Of a DNA stretch of 64,000 nt, positions 16,691 through 25,904 are shown one piece after another. The notes beneath the pieces were generated by a model. That model ran no database searches. It had not been told where the DNA came from and saw only the letters and a program-made list of their open reading frames with translations. How positions within the stretch are numbered: position 1 is the first letter of the stretch; each line of letters opens with the position of its first letter. Location of the stretch: NCBI RefSeq assembly GCF_001042985.1, contig NZ_JYKY01000023.1, positions 1-64,000 of the forward strand, read 5' to 3'. The stretch is from Pseudomonas lundensis (lineage in GTDB: Bacteria; Pseudomonadota; Gammaproteobacteria; Pseudomonadales; Pseudomonadaceae). A program made the position numbers and the translations under genes.

Positions 16691-17054
16691 ATGAGTGGAA
16701 TCGGTTCGCGGTTGAGGCAAGAGAGAGCGGCTGGGTCTGTCGCAGAAAGCTTTTGGCGTAATCGGTGGCGTCGAAGCTAACGCACAGGGCAAATATGAAA
16801 ATGGCGATCGCGCACCCAAGGCCGATTATCTGTCACGGGTAGCTGAGCGCGGTGTGGATGTTCTTTATGTGCTGACGGGGACCCCGACTCCGACACTGGT
16901 CTACAACCTCAGTCAGATTGAAGAAAAGGTGCTGGTCAGTTATCGCGTGCTGCAGAAAGAAGACCAGGATGCGATTCGCCGGTTGACGACCACACTGGCT
17001 GATCTCTCGGTGATCCATTCTGCCAAGAGTCGCCAGGAGCCCAGTGACGTCTGA
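16691..17054 (+). pseudogene. XRE-family phage repressor, frameshifted
   Basis: The reading frame begins at ATG 16691 as MSGIGSRLRQER. It then loses frame within a GAGAGAG run at 16721-16727 and continues in another frame as ERLGLSQKAFGVIGG, KYENGDRAPKADYL, LSRVAERGVDVLYVLTG and a C-terminal tail ending KSRQEPSDV. Together these make a cI-like repressor with an N-terminal HTH. Restoring one GA dinucleotide would rejoin the frames, which suggests slippage in a short repeat, or a sequencing error. The gene is divergent from the gp16-like gene at 16609. Confidence 0.8.
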
Positions 17055-17186
17055 AGGCTATAAATACAGCTGACTTGAGCATTTTTTAATTTTCCATGGA
17101 CAGGAGGTGCAGGTTAGTAGGTTGGGGCATTGGTTTTTTGCTAAGGTGTCGGCAACCAAAAGAAGACCAATTTACGAGGTGTCGAC

Positions 17187-17825
17187 TTGATTCGGGTTCT
17201 AGTGGTCGATGACCATGATCTTGTGCGTACAGGCATCACACGAATGCTGGCTGATATCGACGGCCTTCAGGTGGTCGGCCAGGCCGAGTCCGGCGAAGAG
17301 TCACTGATCAAAGCGCGTGAGTTGAAACCGGACGTCGTTCTGATGGATGTCAAAATGCCAGGCATTGGCGGGCTAGAGGCGACGCGCAAAATGATGCGTA
17401 GCCATCCGGACATCAAAGTGGTTGCCGTGACGGTCTGTGAGGAAGATCCCTTCCCGACGCGCCTGCTCCAAGCGGGCGCTGCAGGGTATATGACCAAAGG
17501 AGCTGGCCTGGCAGAGATGGTTCAGGCCATCCGCCTGGTTTTTGCAGGTCAGCGTTACATCAGTCCGCAAGTCGCTCAGCAACTGGCCCTCAAATCATTT
17601 CAGCCTGCCAGCGATTCGCCTTTCGATGCTTTGTCCGAGCGTGAAATTCAAATCGCCTTGATGATCGTTGGTTGCCAGAAAGTGCAGGTCATCTCGGACA
17701 AACTGTGTTTGTCGCCCAAAACGGTCAACACCTACCGTTATCGGATTTTCGAAAAACTCTCAGTCAAAAGTGATGTGGAGCTGGCGCTGCTGGCCGTTCG
17801 GCATGGCATGGTAGATGCTGGTTGA
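17187..17825 (+). CDS. gacA: Response regulator GacA
   Basis: This 212-aa regulator has an N-terminal receiver domain (acidic pocket Asp 8-9, phosphorylated Asp 54 in LMDVKMPG, Lys in YMTKGA) and a C-terminal LuxR-type HTH (LSEREIQIALMIV, LSPKTVNTYRYRI). With GacS it controls the Rsm small RNAs and through them secondary metabolism, biofilm and exoproducts. The start is TTG at 17187 with GAGGT upstream, a start reported for gacA of fluorescent pseudomonads. The TGA is followed by uvrC 2 nt later, the conserved gacA-uvrC order. Confidence 0.98.
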   Translation: MIRVLVVDDHDLVRTGITRMLADIDGLQVVGQAESGEESLIKARELKPDVVLMDVKMPGIGGLEATRKMMRSHPDIKVVAVTVCEEDPFPTRLLQAGAAGYMTKGAGLAEMVQAIRLVFAGQRYISPQVAQQLALKSFQPASDSPFDALSEREIQIALMIVGCQKVQVISDKLCLSPKTVNTYRYRIFEKLSVKSDVELALLAVRHGMVDAG

Positions 17826-17827
17826 TA

Positions 17828-19651
17828 ATGACTGACGTGTTTGATCCAAGTGCCTTTCTCTCGACGTGCAGCGGTCGGCCCGGCGTCTATCGCATGTTCG
17901 ATGGCGAGGCGCGCCTGCTGTATGTGGGCAAAGCCAAAAACCTTAAAAAACGCTTGGCCAGCTACTTCCGCAAGACTGGGCTGGCGCCCAAGACAGCGGC
18001 GTTGGTGGGGCGTATTGCGCAGATCGAAACCACGATCACCGCCAACGAAACCGAAGCCTTGTTGCTTGAGCAGACCCTGATCAAGGAATGGCGGCCGCCG
18101 TACAACATTCTGCTGCGTGACGATAAGTCATACCCCTATGTGTTTCTGTCTGACGGCCAATACCCGCGTTTGAGTATTCACCGGGGCGCCAAAAAGCCTA
18201 AAGGCAAGTATTTTGGACCCTATCCAAGTGCGGGCGCGATTCGAGAAAGCTTGAGCCTGTTGCAAAAGACGTTTCTGGTGCGCCAGTGCGAAGACAGCTA
18301 CTTCAAAAATCGGACCCGGCCTTGTTTGCAGTATCAGATCAAGCGCTGCAAAGGCCCCTGTGTGGGCTTGGTTGATCCGCAGGAGTACGCTCAAGACGTG
18401 CGTCACTCGGTAATGTTCCTTGAAGGTCGTAGCAGCGCGCTGACCGATGAACTGAACGCCGAGATGGAGCAGGCCGCCAGTACGCTGGATTTCGAGCGGG
18501 CTGCGCAAATACGCGATCAAATTTCCTTGTTGAGGCGCGTCCAGGATCAACAGAGCATGGAGGGCGGTAATGGCGATGTGGATGTCATCGCAGCCTTCGT
18601 TAACCCGGGTGGGGCTTGTGTGCATTTGATCAATGTGCGCGGTGGGCGGGTGCTCGGCAGCAAGAACTTCTTCCCGCAAGTGGGGATTGAAGAAGACGTC
18701 GCAGAGGTGATGGCGGCGTTTCTGGGGCAGTACTACATCAGTAGCCCGGAGCGTGATTTGCCGGGCGAATTGATCGTTAACGTCGAGCACGAAAGCTTTG
18801 CAGCCATCAGTGCTGCCATCGAAGAACTGCGAGGACGCGAAATCGCCATCAGTTATCGAGTGCGAGGCACGCGCGCACGCTGGCAGCAATTGGCTGTAAC
18901 CAACGCCGAACAGGCCCTCAGTGCCCGTTTGGCGAATCGTCAACATGTAGCCGCCCGCTTTGAGGCACTGGCCAAAGTTCTGAAGCTCGACGAGATCCCG
19001 CAACGGCTGGAGTGTTATGACATCAGCCACTCCAGTGGCGAAGCGACGGTTGCGTCCTGTGTTGTGTTTGGCCCGGAAGGCCCTATCAAGTCGGACTACA
19101 GGCGCTTCAACATTGAAGGCGTGACGGCGGGCGACGACTATGCCGCCATGCACCAGGCACTGATGCGGCGCTTCAGCCGACTCAAGGAAGGCGAGGGCAA
19201 GCTGCCGGACATCTTGCTGGTGGACGGGGGCAAGGGGCAAATGTCCATGGCCCGGGACGTGCTGAATGAGTTGGCGGTTCCGGACCTTATTTTGTTAGGT
19301 GTTGCCAAAGGCGCGACCCGCAAGGCAGGGTTTGAAACGCTGTACTTGAACGACGCCGCGCACGAATTTACGTTAAAAGGCGACTCGCCCGCACTGCATT
19401 TGATCCAGCAGATACGCGACGAGGCTCACCGTTTTGCTATCACCGGCCACCGGGCGCGGCGCGGTAAAACGCGCAGAACCTCGACGCTTGAAGGCATCGC
19501 GGGGGTGGGGCCGACACGCCGCCGAGATTTATTGAAACATTTTGGTGGATTACAGGAGCTGTCTCGTGCAAGCATCGAGGAGATCGCCAAAGCACCCGGG
19601 ATCAGTAAAAAGCTCGCTGAGTTGATTTATGCAAACCTGCACAGCGAGTAG
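17828..19651 (+). CDS. uvrC: Excinuclease ABC subunit C
   Basis: UvrC makes both incisions in nucleotide excision repair. The 607-aa protein has an N-terminal GIY-YIG nuclease (GRPGVYRMF, LLYVGKAKNLKKRL), a Cys-rich region (CLQYQIKRCKGPC), a UVR motif (FERAAQIRDQISLL near 225), the RNase H-like nuclease (CYDISHSSGE, LLVDGGKGQ) and C-terminal helix-hairpin-helix repeats (GVGPTRRRDLLKHFG). The ATG at 17828 gives the usual length; an upstream in-frame TTG overlaps the gacA stop. It is co-transcribed with gacA. Confidence 0.98.
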   Translation: MTDVFDPSAFLSTCSGRPGVYRMFDGEARLLYVGKAKNLKKRLASYFRKTGLAPKTAALVGRIAQIETTITANETEALLLEQTLIKEWRPPYNILLRDDKSYPYVFLSDGQYPRLSIHRGAKKPKGKYFGPYPSAGAIRESLSLLQKTFLVRQCEDSYFKNRTRPCLQYQIKRCKGPCVGLVDPQEYAQDVRHSVMFLEGRSSALTDELNAEMEQAASTLDFERAAQIRDQISLLRRVQDQQSMEGGNGDVDVIAAFVNPGGACVHLINVRGGRVLGSKNFFPQVGIEEDVAEVMAAFLGQYYISSPERDLPGELIVNVEHESFAAISAAIEELRGREIAISYRVRGTRARWQQLAVTNAEQALSARLANRQHVAARFEALAKVLKLDEIPQRLECYDISHSSGEATVASCVVFGPEGPIKSDYRRFNIEGVTAGDDYAAMHQALMRRFSRLKEGEGKLPDILLVDGGKGQMSMARDVLNELAVPDLILLGVAKGATRKAGFETLYLNDAAHEFTLKGDSPALHLIQQIRDEAHRFAITGHRARRGKTRRTSTLEGIAGVGPTRRRDLLKHFGGLQELSRASIEEIAKAPGISKKLAELIYANLHSE

Positions 19652-19683
19652 AATGCCACCTCACCTCGTAGCCAGTTGTGCCG

Positions 19684-20241
19684 ATGAATATCCCTAATTT
19701 GATCACCGTTTTACGCGTTCTCCTGATTCCTATCTTCATCCTTTTGTTTTACCTCCCTTATAGCTGGAGCTATGTCGCCTCCAGCTCGGTCTTCGCCTTT
19801 GCGGCTGCAACAGACTGGCTGGACGGGTACTTGGCCAGGCGGCTGGAGCAAAGCACACCATTTGGTGCCTTTCTTGATCCCGTTGCCGACAAATTAATGG
19901 TTGCGGTGGCGCTGGTATTGCTGGTGCAAGAGCATCACAACGTCTGGTTAACGCTTCCTGCTGCAGTGATTATTGGTCGTGAAATTGTCATCTCGGCATT
20001 GCGCGAGTGGATGGCCGAGTTGGGCGCACGCGCTCAAGTGGCTGTCTCCAACATGGGCAAATGGAAAACAGCGGCGCAGATGTTGGCACTGGTAATTTTG
20101 TTGGCCAATCCTTCGGATTTCAGCTTCTGGGTCTTGGTGGGGTACGGCTTGCTGCTTGTGGCTGCGGGGTTGACCCTGTGGTCGATGCTCCAATATTTGC
20201 GGGCTGCCTGGCCGCATTTGAAGACCACTTCCGAAAAATAA
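19684..20241 (+). CDS. pgsA: CDP-diacylglycerol--glycerol-3-phosphate 3-phosphatidyltransferase
   Basis: This integral membrane enzyme makes phosphatidylglycerol phosphate, the precursor of phosphatidylglycerol and cardiolipin. The protein is 185 aa with several hydrophobic segments. The CDP-alcohol phosphotransferase motif is intact: DWLDGYLARR followed by GAFLDPVADK (DG...AR...G...D...D). The ATG at 19684 begins MNIPNLITVLRVLLIP. It is third in the gacA-uvrC-pgsA run, 32 nt after uvrC, and is followed by tRNA-Gly, the usual Pseudomonas arrangement. Confidence 0.97.
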   Translation: MNIPNLITVLRVLLIPIFILLFYLPYSWSYVASSSVFAFAAATDWLDGYLARRLEQSTPFGAFLDPVADKLMVAVALVLLVQEHHNVWLTLPAAVIIGREIVISALREWMAELGARAQVAVSNMGKWKTAAQMLALVILLANPSDFSFWVLVGYGLLLVAAGLTLWSMLQYLRAAWPHLKTTSEK

Positions 20242-20264
20242 AGAAAACTTTTCGAATCAAGGGG

Positions 20265-20292
20265 TTGACGCATTCTTTGAACACTATAGAAT
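20265..20292 (+). promoter_or_regulatory. Promoter of tRNA-Gly
   Basis: TTGACG (20265-20270) and TAGAAT (20287-20292) are spaced by 16 bp and place the start about 9 nt before the mature tRNA. Confidence 0.75.
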
Positions 20293-20307
20293 GCCCACCA
20301 CCAAGAC

Positions 20308-20383
<76 letters not shown>

Positions 20384-20425
20384 AATATCGATCTACAGAG
20401 TTCCATGGAAGTCTGTAAGTCATTG

Positions 20426-20451
20426 AAAAGAGACGCTTCGGCGTCTTTTTT
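20426..20451 (+). terminator. Intrinsic terminator after tRNA-Gly
   Basis: AGACGC-TTCG-GCGTCT (20431-20446) has a stable UUCG tetraloop and is followed by T's, with A's on the 5' side. Confidence 0.9.
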
Positions 20452-21194
20452 CGTTCCGCCAGCATCCATTAAAAAACCACGGGTAGCTCGACTGAGTCAG
20501 TCCATTTCAGGATGGTGTTGAGAGCGGTTTGTTGCGCGAGCCTGACCAGTCATTTGCTGAATATCTAGCCCTGAAATGAACCTTCAGAAGGCTAGAGCAT
20601 GGCTCTTTCAAAGGCTCCTATCCGGCACGCTTAGCCCATCGGCAATGAGGACACCTCTCAGTTGCAGCGCCGACGCAACCGTTAAGCCGACCGGCTGGCG
20701 CAAGTAAATTCCTTCCTTGGCATGTTCGATCGCTGGATCGAACATCGCGCACTCTCGTTCTAAGAAAGGCACCCCAAGTAAGCTGTCTCACATACGCAGT
20801 TTCTTTGACAGCCCTGTATCACCGTCACTGGGATTGCGCTCTATCGGTCAGGGCAGCGGCCGTGGGGTCGCAGGTACTGGTGAGGAGTGAGCGGTGCGGC
20901 GCCTTCACCATGATCGAGAAATGTCGGACCGGGTTCAGACAGTTGTCTCATTTCTCCCTACCTCACATAACGCAGGGCTTATACAAGTCGATGGTTTGCT
21001 GCTGCAGGTTGCGTTGCAGATGATAATCCAGACGTTTCAACAGGATGGTCTCCAAGACTGTCATGGCGTAGGGGGATGCCGTGGCGCGTCCCGAACCACA
21101 TTGAATAAGCAATGGGTGGTAGCCCGATAGTGCATGGGTGACGGTCGGCGGGAGGAAGATCATGCGCTGGACCATCCAATGCAGGAGAGCAGAA
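20452..21194. other. Gene-free start of the accessory region
   Basis: I see no gene I can support in these 740 bp. All open stretches are short and resemble no protein I know. The position directly behind a tRNA gene suggests decayed mobile DNA. Confidence 0.5.
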
Positions 21195-21836
21195 ATGAAT
21201 TGCAAAAAGCCGATCAAGCATGATTATGCACGCGGCATCGATGTGTCGCGCTGGCAGGGGGACATAGATTGGGCGAGGGTCGCGGCTGCCGGCATCACCC
21301 ATGCGATAGCCAAGATGACCGAGGGCGGCACCTATACCGACCCCAAGTTTGTCGACAACTTTCAAGGTATGCGCGCCGCAGGCCTGAAGGGCGGGGTCTA
21401 TCACTACTTCCGTGCGCTGAGCAGCACGCCTGGCCAACAGCTGGCCAATATCCAGGCGCGGTTGGCCGAGGTGGGGTTCAGGGTCGGTGAAGACATCCTG
21501 GCCATCGATGTCGAGACCCAGGGCAACGAAGGCGCCAGTGCGGACCAGATGGCCGACGCTCTGTTTGAGCTGGTGACGCTGATCCGGGAGTCGTTGCTGG
21601 ACGGGGCTTATCCTTACCTCTACACCTCGCCAAGCGTCTGGAGCAACAGCGTTGCCTGGCGCAAGTACGATTTTAGCGAGTGCCCGCTGTGGATTGCGCA
21701 TTGGGGTGCCGCCCAGCCCAGAGTGCCGGAAACCTGGAGTAATCATGGCAAGCGCTGGCAGTGGTGGCAACACAGCAGCAAGGGGCAGGTCGATGGCATC
21801 CAGGGAGCAGTAGATCTGGATTGGGTCAGGCGTTGA
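21195..21836 (+). CDS. Glycoside hydrolase family 25 muramidase (lysozyme)
   Basis: GH25 enzymes cleave the beta-1,4 bond of peptidoglycan. The fold signatures are RGIDVSRWQGDIDW at the start, AIAKMTEGGTYTD, GGVYHYFRA, DILAIDVETQG (the catalytic Asp-x-Glu) and WIAHWG. The 213-aa form starting at 21195 has GGAG 7 nt upstream and reaches the domain at once; an alternative ATG at 21162 with GGAGGAAG would add 11 residues. There is no signal peptide, so release would need phage-type lysis or a secretion system. A T6SS role is possible given hcp 4 kb away, but unproven. Confidence 0.9.
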   Translation: MNCKKPIKHDYARGIDVSRWQGDIDWARVAAAGITHAIAKMTEGGTYTDPKFVDNFQGMRAAGLKGGVYHYFRALSSTPGQQLANIQARLAEVGFRVGEDILAIDVETQGNEGASADQMADALFELVTLIRESLLDGAYPYLYTSPSVWSNSVAWRKYDFSECPLWIAHWGAAQPRVPETWSNHGKRWQWWQHSSKGQVDGIQGAVDLDWVRR

Positions 21837-21848
21837 GCGCAGACGTCA

Positions 21849-21879
21849 CAGCGGCTTCGATAGAGGCCGTTGTTTTTTT
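21849..21879 (+). terminator. Intrinsic terminator after the muramidase gene
   Basis: CAGCGGC and GCCGTTG form a 7-bp stem with one G-U pair, followed by seven T's (21873-21879). Confidence 0.7.
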
Positions 21880-21899
21880 CAGGGTCAATACGCGTCGGG

Positions 21900-22106
21900 T
21901 TACAACAGGGTAGTGACCGTGCGATCCCCTTCGGTGATGCTCCATAGCATCACTTCATCGGTGAGGCGATAGACCGAGAGCATACGGTTTCCATGATGGA
22001 ATCCCCCGGCACGGCAATGAATACCTGCTCGCCGTGACTCACGACGCTGAGGGTGGAATAGACCAGCGGGACATTGGGGAGCAGTTGACTACAACTGGCC
22101 CGATGG
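21900..22106 (-). pseudogene. Fragment of an unknown exported protein, frameshifted
   Basis: On the minus strand one frame reads ASCSQLLPNVPLVYSTLSVV and then SHGEQVFIAVPGDSIM. A second frame takes over with NRMLSVYRLTDEVMLWSITE and ends GDRTVTTLL at TAA (21900). The two pieces look like one protein broken by a frameshift, and the first piece has a lipobox-like ASC. I do not recognise the family. It faces the muramidase gene tail-to-tail, so a former immunity or inhibitor partner is conceivable, but this is speculation. Confidence 0.3.
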
Positions 22107-22256
22107 CCTATCTCCCACTCTGCTAGAGGCCATCGCTAAACGTCGCCACTTAACACGCTTTAAACTAATCTATTATCAGTGTTTGTTTCCTGATATTACA
22201 AAGCAGGATTGGAATAATTTAGTTCGGCTGGTCTTGTTTTTAGCGTATACGTCAGG

Positions 22257-23975
22257 ATGTGCAGTGTGATTTTCCAAGCAACTAACCCTCGATTCACCCT
22301 CGTTATTATTATTTTTTATTCACTTTCAATCATTCTTGCGGCCAAAATCACTTACCTGATGATTTTTTCTCATGACTTCTTGAGTAATGAGGGGCGTAAA
22401 CGTTCAACGCGGCTGATTGAAACAGCCCCTGTTCGGGGTACTATTTTTGATAGGTTCAATCAGCTCCTGGCTGTTTCAACGCCTGTGAGCACGTTGTGGG
22501 TAAATCCTAAACAGTTCGCCCCGACGCATCAGCACGTTGCGCTGTTGAATAAGTATCTTGCTGTGGATGAGGTGAGGATCAGAGCATTAGCATCCAACCC
22601 TGGAGACAAGTCGTTTGCCTATTTGGCCAGAAGGATTAGTCCTGAGGTAGCCAGCAGAATTATACAGTTGTCTATTCCAGGTGTTTATGAGCGCCAGGAG
22701 CACAAACGATTTTACCCTCAATCTTCGATGCTTGCTCAGACGTTAGGCTTTACGAACATTGACCAGAAAGGAATCGAAGGTATTGAATTACTGTACAATC
22801 ACCAACGTTCGGGCATGCTTGGCCTAGAGAAGCGTACATTTAACTTGCACAAGCGCGTCACCCGTGAAAACCGTGTATACAAACCCGTTACGCCCGGACG
22901 TGATGTCTATTTAACCATTGACTCTACCCTACAAGATTTCGTTGAAAAAGCACTCATTAAAGGGCTTGAGGAACATGCAGAAAAGTCGGTCAGCGCTATT
23001 CTTGTGCACGCCAAAACAGGAGAGATTCTGGCATTGTCTACAGTGCCTTAATTCAATCCAAATGCACGTAGAAGCTGTGATGCGAAGTTTATTCGAAATC
23101 GCGTGTTTGCTGATATTTATGCCAGGCTCGGTCATAAAACCCTTCAGCATGGCAGCTGTTCTGACCGCCAATGTAATTGATAAGAACGCCATTATAAAAT
23201 AGCGCCAGGTTTCGTAAAAATTAATGGATATACTATTCGGGATGTCGGCAGAGACAGTCAGTTAGATTTGGCAGGTATTATTCGCCGCTCTTCTGATGTT
23301 GGCATGAGCAAGGTCGCTATTCAAACCGGTGGAGCAGTCATTTCGCGACTACTGACTGATCTTGGATTCGGAAATAACACCGCGGTTTATTTTCCTGGGG
23401 AAAGTAGCGGCACGGTTCCAGTCAAGAGAGCATGGTCAGATATTGCTACAGCGAGCCTCTCCTACGGATATAGCGTGTCGGTTAACTTGGCTCAACTGGC
23501 TCAGGCCTATACCGTTTTTGCCAATGAGGGGGATCTCATACCGCTGTCGCTCATAAAAGGTGAGGCGAAGCTGCCACGTAATGTCATAAGCCCCGAGGTC
23601 GCTAACAGCGTTCTGGACATGATGGTAAATGCAGTGGAGGGACCTGGGGCAGGTGGGAAGCGGGCAGGAATCGAAGGTTATTCCATTGCAGGCAAAAGTG
23701 GGACTTCACGTAAGGCATCCAGTGGCGGTTATAAACATAATAAATACAGGGCCATGTTCGTAGGTATTGCTCCCGCCAACGAGCCAGAATTTATCATTGC
23801 CGTACTTGTGGATGAGCCTACTGCGAATGGCTATTTCGGCGGCGCCGTGGCAGCCCCGATTTTTAAGGAGGTGCTTGAAAATGTTCTTCGAATCAGGAAT
23901 ATACCGAGTGATGAAAGTGAAATGTTTCCTGCAGTTAAAAAATCACTAAGTGCAGAACCTTCTGGTTCGGTATAG
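22257..23975 (+). pseudogene. PBP3 (FtsI)-like penicillin-binding protein, degraded
   Basis: The N-terminal 264 codons are intact, with a membrane anchor near residues 15-38, RGTIFDRFNQLLAVS and VYLTIDSTLQDFVE. A TAA then interrupts the sequence at about 23049, where FNPN should follow. The SxxK region PGSVIKPFSMAAV survives in another frame near 23120, and after further shifts the rest is open from about 23268: RRSSDVGMSKVA, SLSYGYSVSVNLAQLAQAY and AGKSGTSRKA. The SxN motif reads SSD. So there is one nonsense change and at least two frameshifts. The AT content is higher than in the surrounding housekeeping genes, consistent with acquired DNA. Confidence 0.85.
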
Positions 23976-24314
23976 GCTGTGTGTCATAGGTTAATAATGG
24001 TAGTTATGGGCGACGGCTGGAAACGTGAGAAATGAAGTGTGTCCACTGTGGCGTGTGCACGCTGGTAAAGCTTGAAACGGCCAATTTGGTGCATGGAGGC
24101 TTTGAATCTAGTGCACTAAGCACCCGCCGAGCACTTGAACATTAAGGGTATTTCGTGAGGAAGCTATTAAATTTAGACAGGCCATGTGTTAGTTGTGCGT
24201 TGATCTCATGGGTTAGTAGTATGATAAAATTGTCTCAGTTCAAGATCATGCTATTATAGGAGGGTATTATCGAGAAGCAAGGCGTATTCAAATTAATTGC
24301 AGTGAGCGCTTTTT
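23976..24314. other. AT-rich gap with a short open stretch
   Basis: No complete gene. One frame is open for 32 codons before the membrane-protein gene (ending RIQINCSERFL) and its TGA overlaps that ATG by 4 nt. It has no clear start codon, so it may be the tail of a lost upstream gene. Confidence 0.4.
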
Positions 24315-24524
24315 ATGAGAATGGAAGATCTGCGGTATTATACGATAGTGACACTGCTGGTTTTAGGGTCGGCTGGTTTAAATACGATGATCGTAGTTTG
24401 GGTTGTCGAGATGTTTTTTACATTGTCTGATAGTGCTCTCTATGTCACAGTTGTCGTGACTTATATTGTCATATGTCTGGTCGGGATGATTCACGCTATT
24501 CCGCGATTAAGAGGTTTTTTCTGA
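24315..24524 (+). CDS. Small membrane protein, 69 aa, beside Hcp-associated gene
   Basis: Two hydrophobic segments span about residues 9-30 and 41-60, joined by a short loop, with a basic C-terminus RLRGFF. The ATG at 24315 is used; ATG 24321 is possible. It is convergent with the DUF4225-type gene, with 11 nt between the stops. A two-helix membrane protein next to a T6SS effector candidate could be an immunity protein against a membrane-active toxin, but effector and immunity genes are usually on one strand. No family is recognised. Confidence 0.5.
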   Translation: MRMEDLRYYTIVTLLVLGSAGLNTMIVVWVVEMFFTLSDSALYVTVVVTYIVICLVGMIHAIPRLRGFF

Positions 24525-24535
24525 CTTGTATAAAT

Positions 24536-25240
24536 TTACTGCTCGCCATCAGTGGTTTTGGAGGGGTGTTCTTTTTTTAATTCATATATTGATTTTATGG
24601 AGATTCCATCAACTAAGGCTTCTAAGGCTAAGGAGATTCTCCCCGTTTGCTTGTAAGCCCTCTCATAATCTTCAGGCATACTTCTAAATAGCTTAAATGT
24701 ATCGGTCTTTTGGGTTTTTCTACCAAGCCCTACTCCCGCTAGCACTAAGTCAAAAGAATAATAAGTTATATCGCCATAATGCTCACTTCTAAGTATTTCT
24801 CGGTAGACTTTTTTCATGGGCCCTACAGTGCTGTTGGTGTCATTGTAAATATTCATTCCTCCTTCATATATGTTGTTAATTCCGTGGGCAATCATTGGGC
24901 CGCTATACGGGAGGCTAAGCCCTCTTGTTGTAATAGCGGATTCAATGCCTGTTTTAAGTTGCATGAATCCACCGGCAATCCCAGCATCATTTTTAGCGTA
25001 AAACCACGCTTTATTGGCTAGCTCGTCATACTCAGTTATAAGTTCCTGCATCCCGTCCCAGGCACTAATAACACCGTCGTTAACGTCGCGAATGACCTCG
25101 TTTACATAGTTTGCAATAATCGAGCTAAACTTCAGCTGCATGATGCTATCAAGGTACGTGGCGCTCGTGGTGCAGCCAAAAGACATCAGGTCTGAGGCTG
25201 CTTTCGTGACGTCATGGATGTCACACTGTTGGTCACTCAT
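24536..25240 (-). CDS. DUF4225-type protein, putative Hcp-linked T6SS effector
   Basis: The protein is 234 aa and follows hcp with an ATGA overlap; an ATG at 25255 within hcp is the alternative start. The stretch MIAHGINNIYEGGMNIYND resembles the conserved core of DUF4225 proteins that Pseudomonas often encodes directly after Hcp. There is no signal peptide, as expected for T6SS cargo carried by Hcp. The C-terminal 60 residues are basic and charged (GLGRKTQKTDTFKLF). The biochemical activity of this family is not known to me. Effector status is inferred from the hcp linkage. Confidence 0.65.
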   Translation of the reverse strand: MSDQQCDIHDVTKAASDLMSFGCTTSATYLDSIMQLKFSSIIANYVNEVIRDVNDGVISAWDGMQELITEYDELANKAWFYAKNDAGIAGGFMQLKTGIESAITTRGLSLPYSGPMIAHGINNIYEGGMNIYNDTNSTVGPMKKVYREILRSEHYGDITYYSFDLVLAGVGLGRKTQKTDTFKLFRSMPEDYERAYKQTGRISLALEALVDGISIKSIYELKKEHPSKTTDGEQ

Positions 25241-25734
25241 ACGCCATTGTTCCATGTGCTATGCGCGCTGGTGCCAGCCCCAACGTGTATCCATGTAATA
25301 TCCCGATAGCGAATCGCGACGACTTCTTGCGGCTGACCGCCTGACATATTGATCGCATGCGGTACTTGAACATTTATATACGCAATTCGTGCGCCCTCTA
25401 AACAAACAGTATAATATTTTTCCTGACTGCCCGTCGGCGATGTGCGGTAAAAGTCAATGACGCATTTAATTTCCTCACCATCTTGCAGAGCATTGGAAAT
25501 CAATGGAGAGGATTTATCAATGTTTTTAGTAATAACAACAGGTCTGTGTTGCCCACGACCGCCTGTTACTGTTCCATCACTTCCTGCAATCATGTCATGC
25601 GAATAAGCCAACACCATGATTTCATCAAAGTGGCCGATCTGACATTTATTGCCGATAGAAACTTGACTAGAACAGCCTGAAGAAATTAGGCCTTGTTTTT
25701 TCCCTGTAATAGACATGTATCCGTGATTAGCCAT
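25237..25734 (-). CDS. hcp: Type VI secretion system tube protein Hcp (orphan)
   Basis: Hcp hexamers stack into the T6SS inner tube and carry small effectors. The 165-aa protein begins MANHGYMSITGKKQGLISSG and has HFDEIMVLAYSHDM, RQHRP-like GRGQHRPVVITKNIDKSSP and ARIAYINVQVPHA, all typical of the Hcp1 family. The ATG at 25734 has AAGGAA upstream; the frame opens 9 codons earlier. No other T6SS structural gene is nearby, so it is an orphan hcp that would rely on a machine encoded elsewhere. It is translationally coupled to the next gene. Confidence 0.93.
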   Translation of the reverse strand: MANHGYMSITGKKQGLISSGCSSQVSIGNKCQIGHFDEIMVLAYSHDMIAGSDGTVTGGRGQHRPVVITKNIDKSSPLISNALQDGEEIKCVIDFYRTSPTGSQEKYYTVCLEGARIAYINVQVPHAINMSGGQPQEVVAIRYRDITWIHVGAGTSAHSTWNNGV

Positions 25735-25904
25735 TTCATATTCCTTAAATTTACCAACCATCCTAATGCAGTAATAACGAACTTATTGTAGGAAGATTCC
25801 TAAATATTCTGATCAGTCCCCTTAAAAAATCATGTAATTCCCTATACCCCCCGCCGAGCCGGAATTACCGCCCAGGTTGTTTGCATCCAGATCGACTGTG
25901 GTAC

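Noticed and set aside
18128..19240. Minus-strand open frame within uvrC
   Set aside because: uvrC is intact with all domains; the antisense frame has shadow composition.
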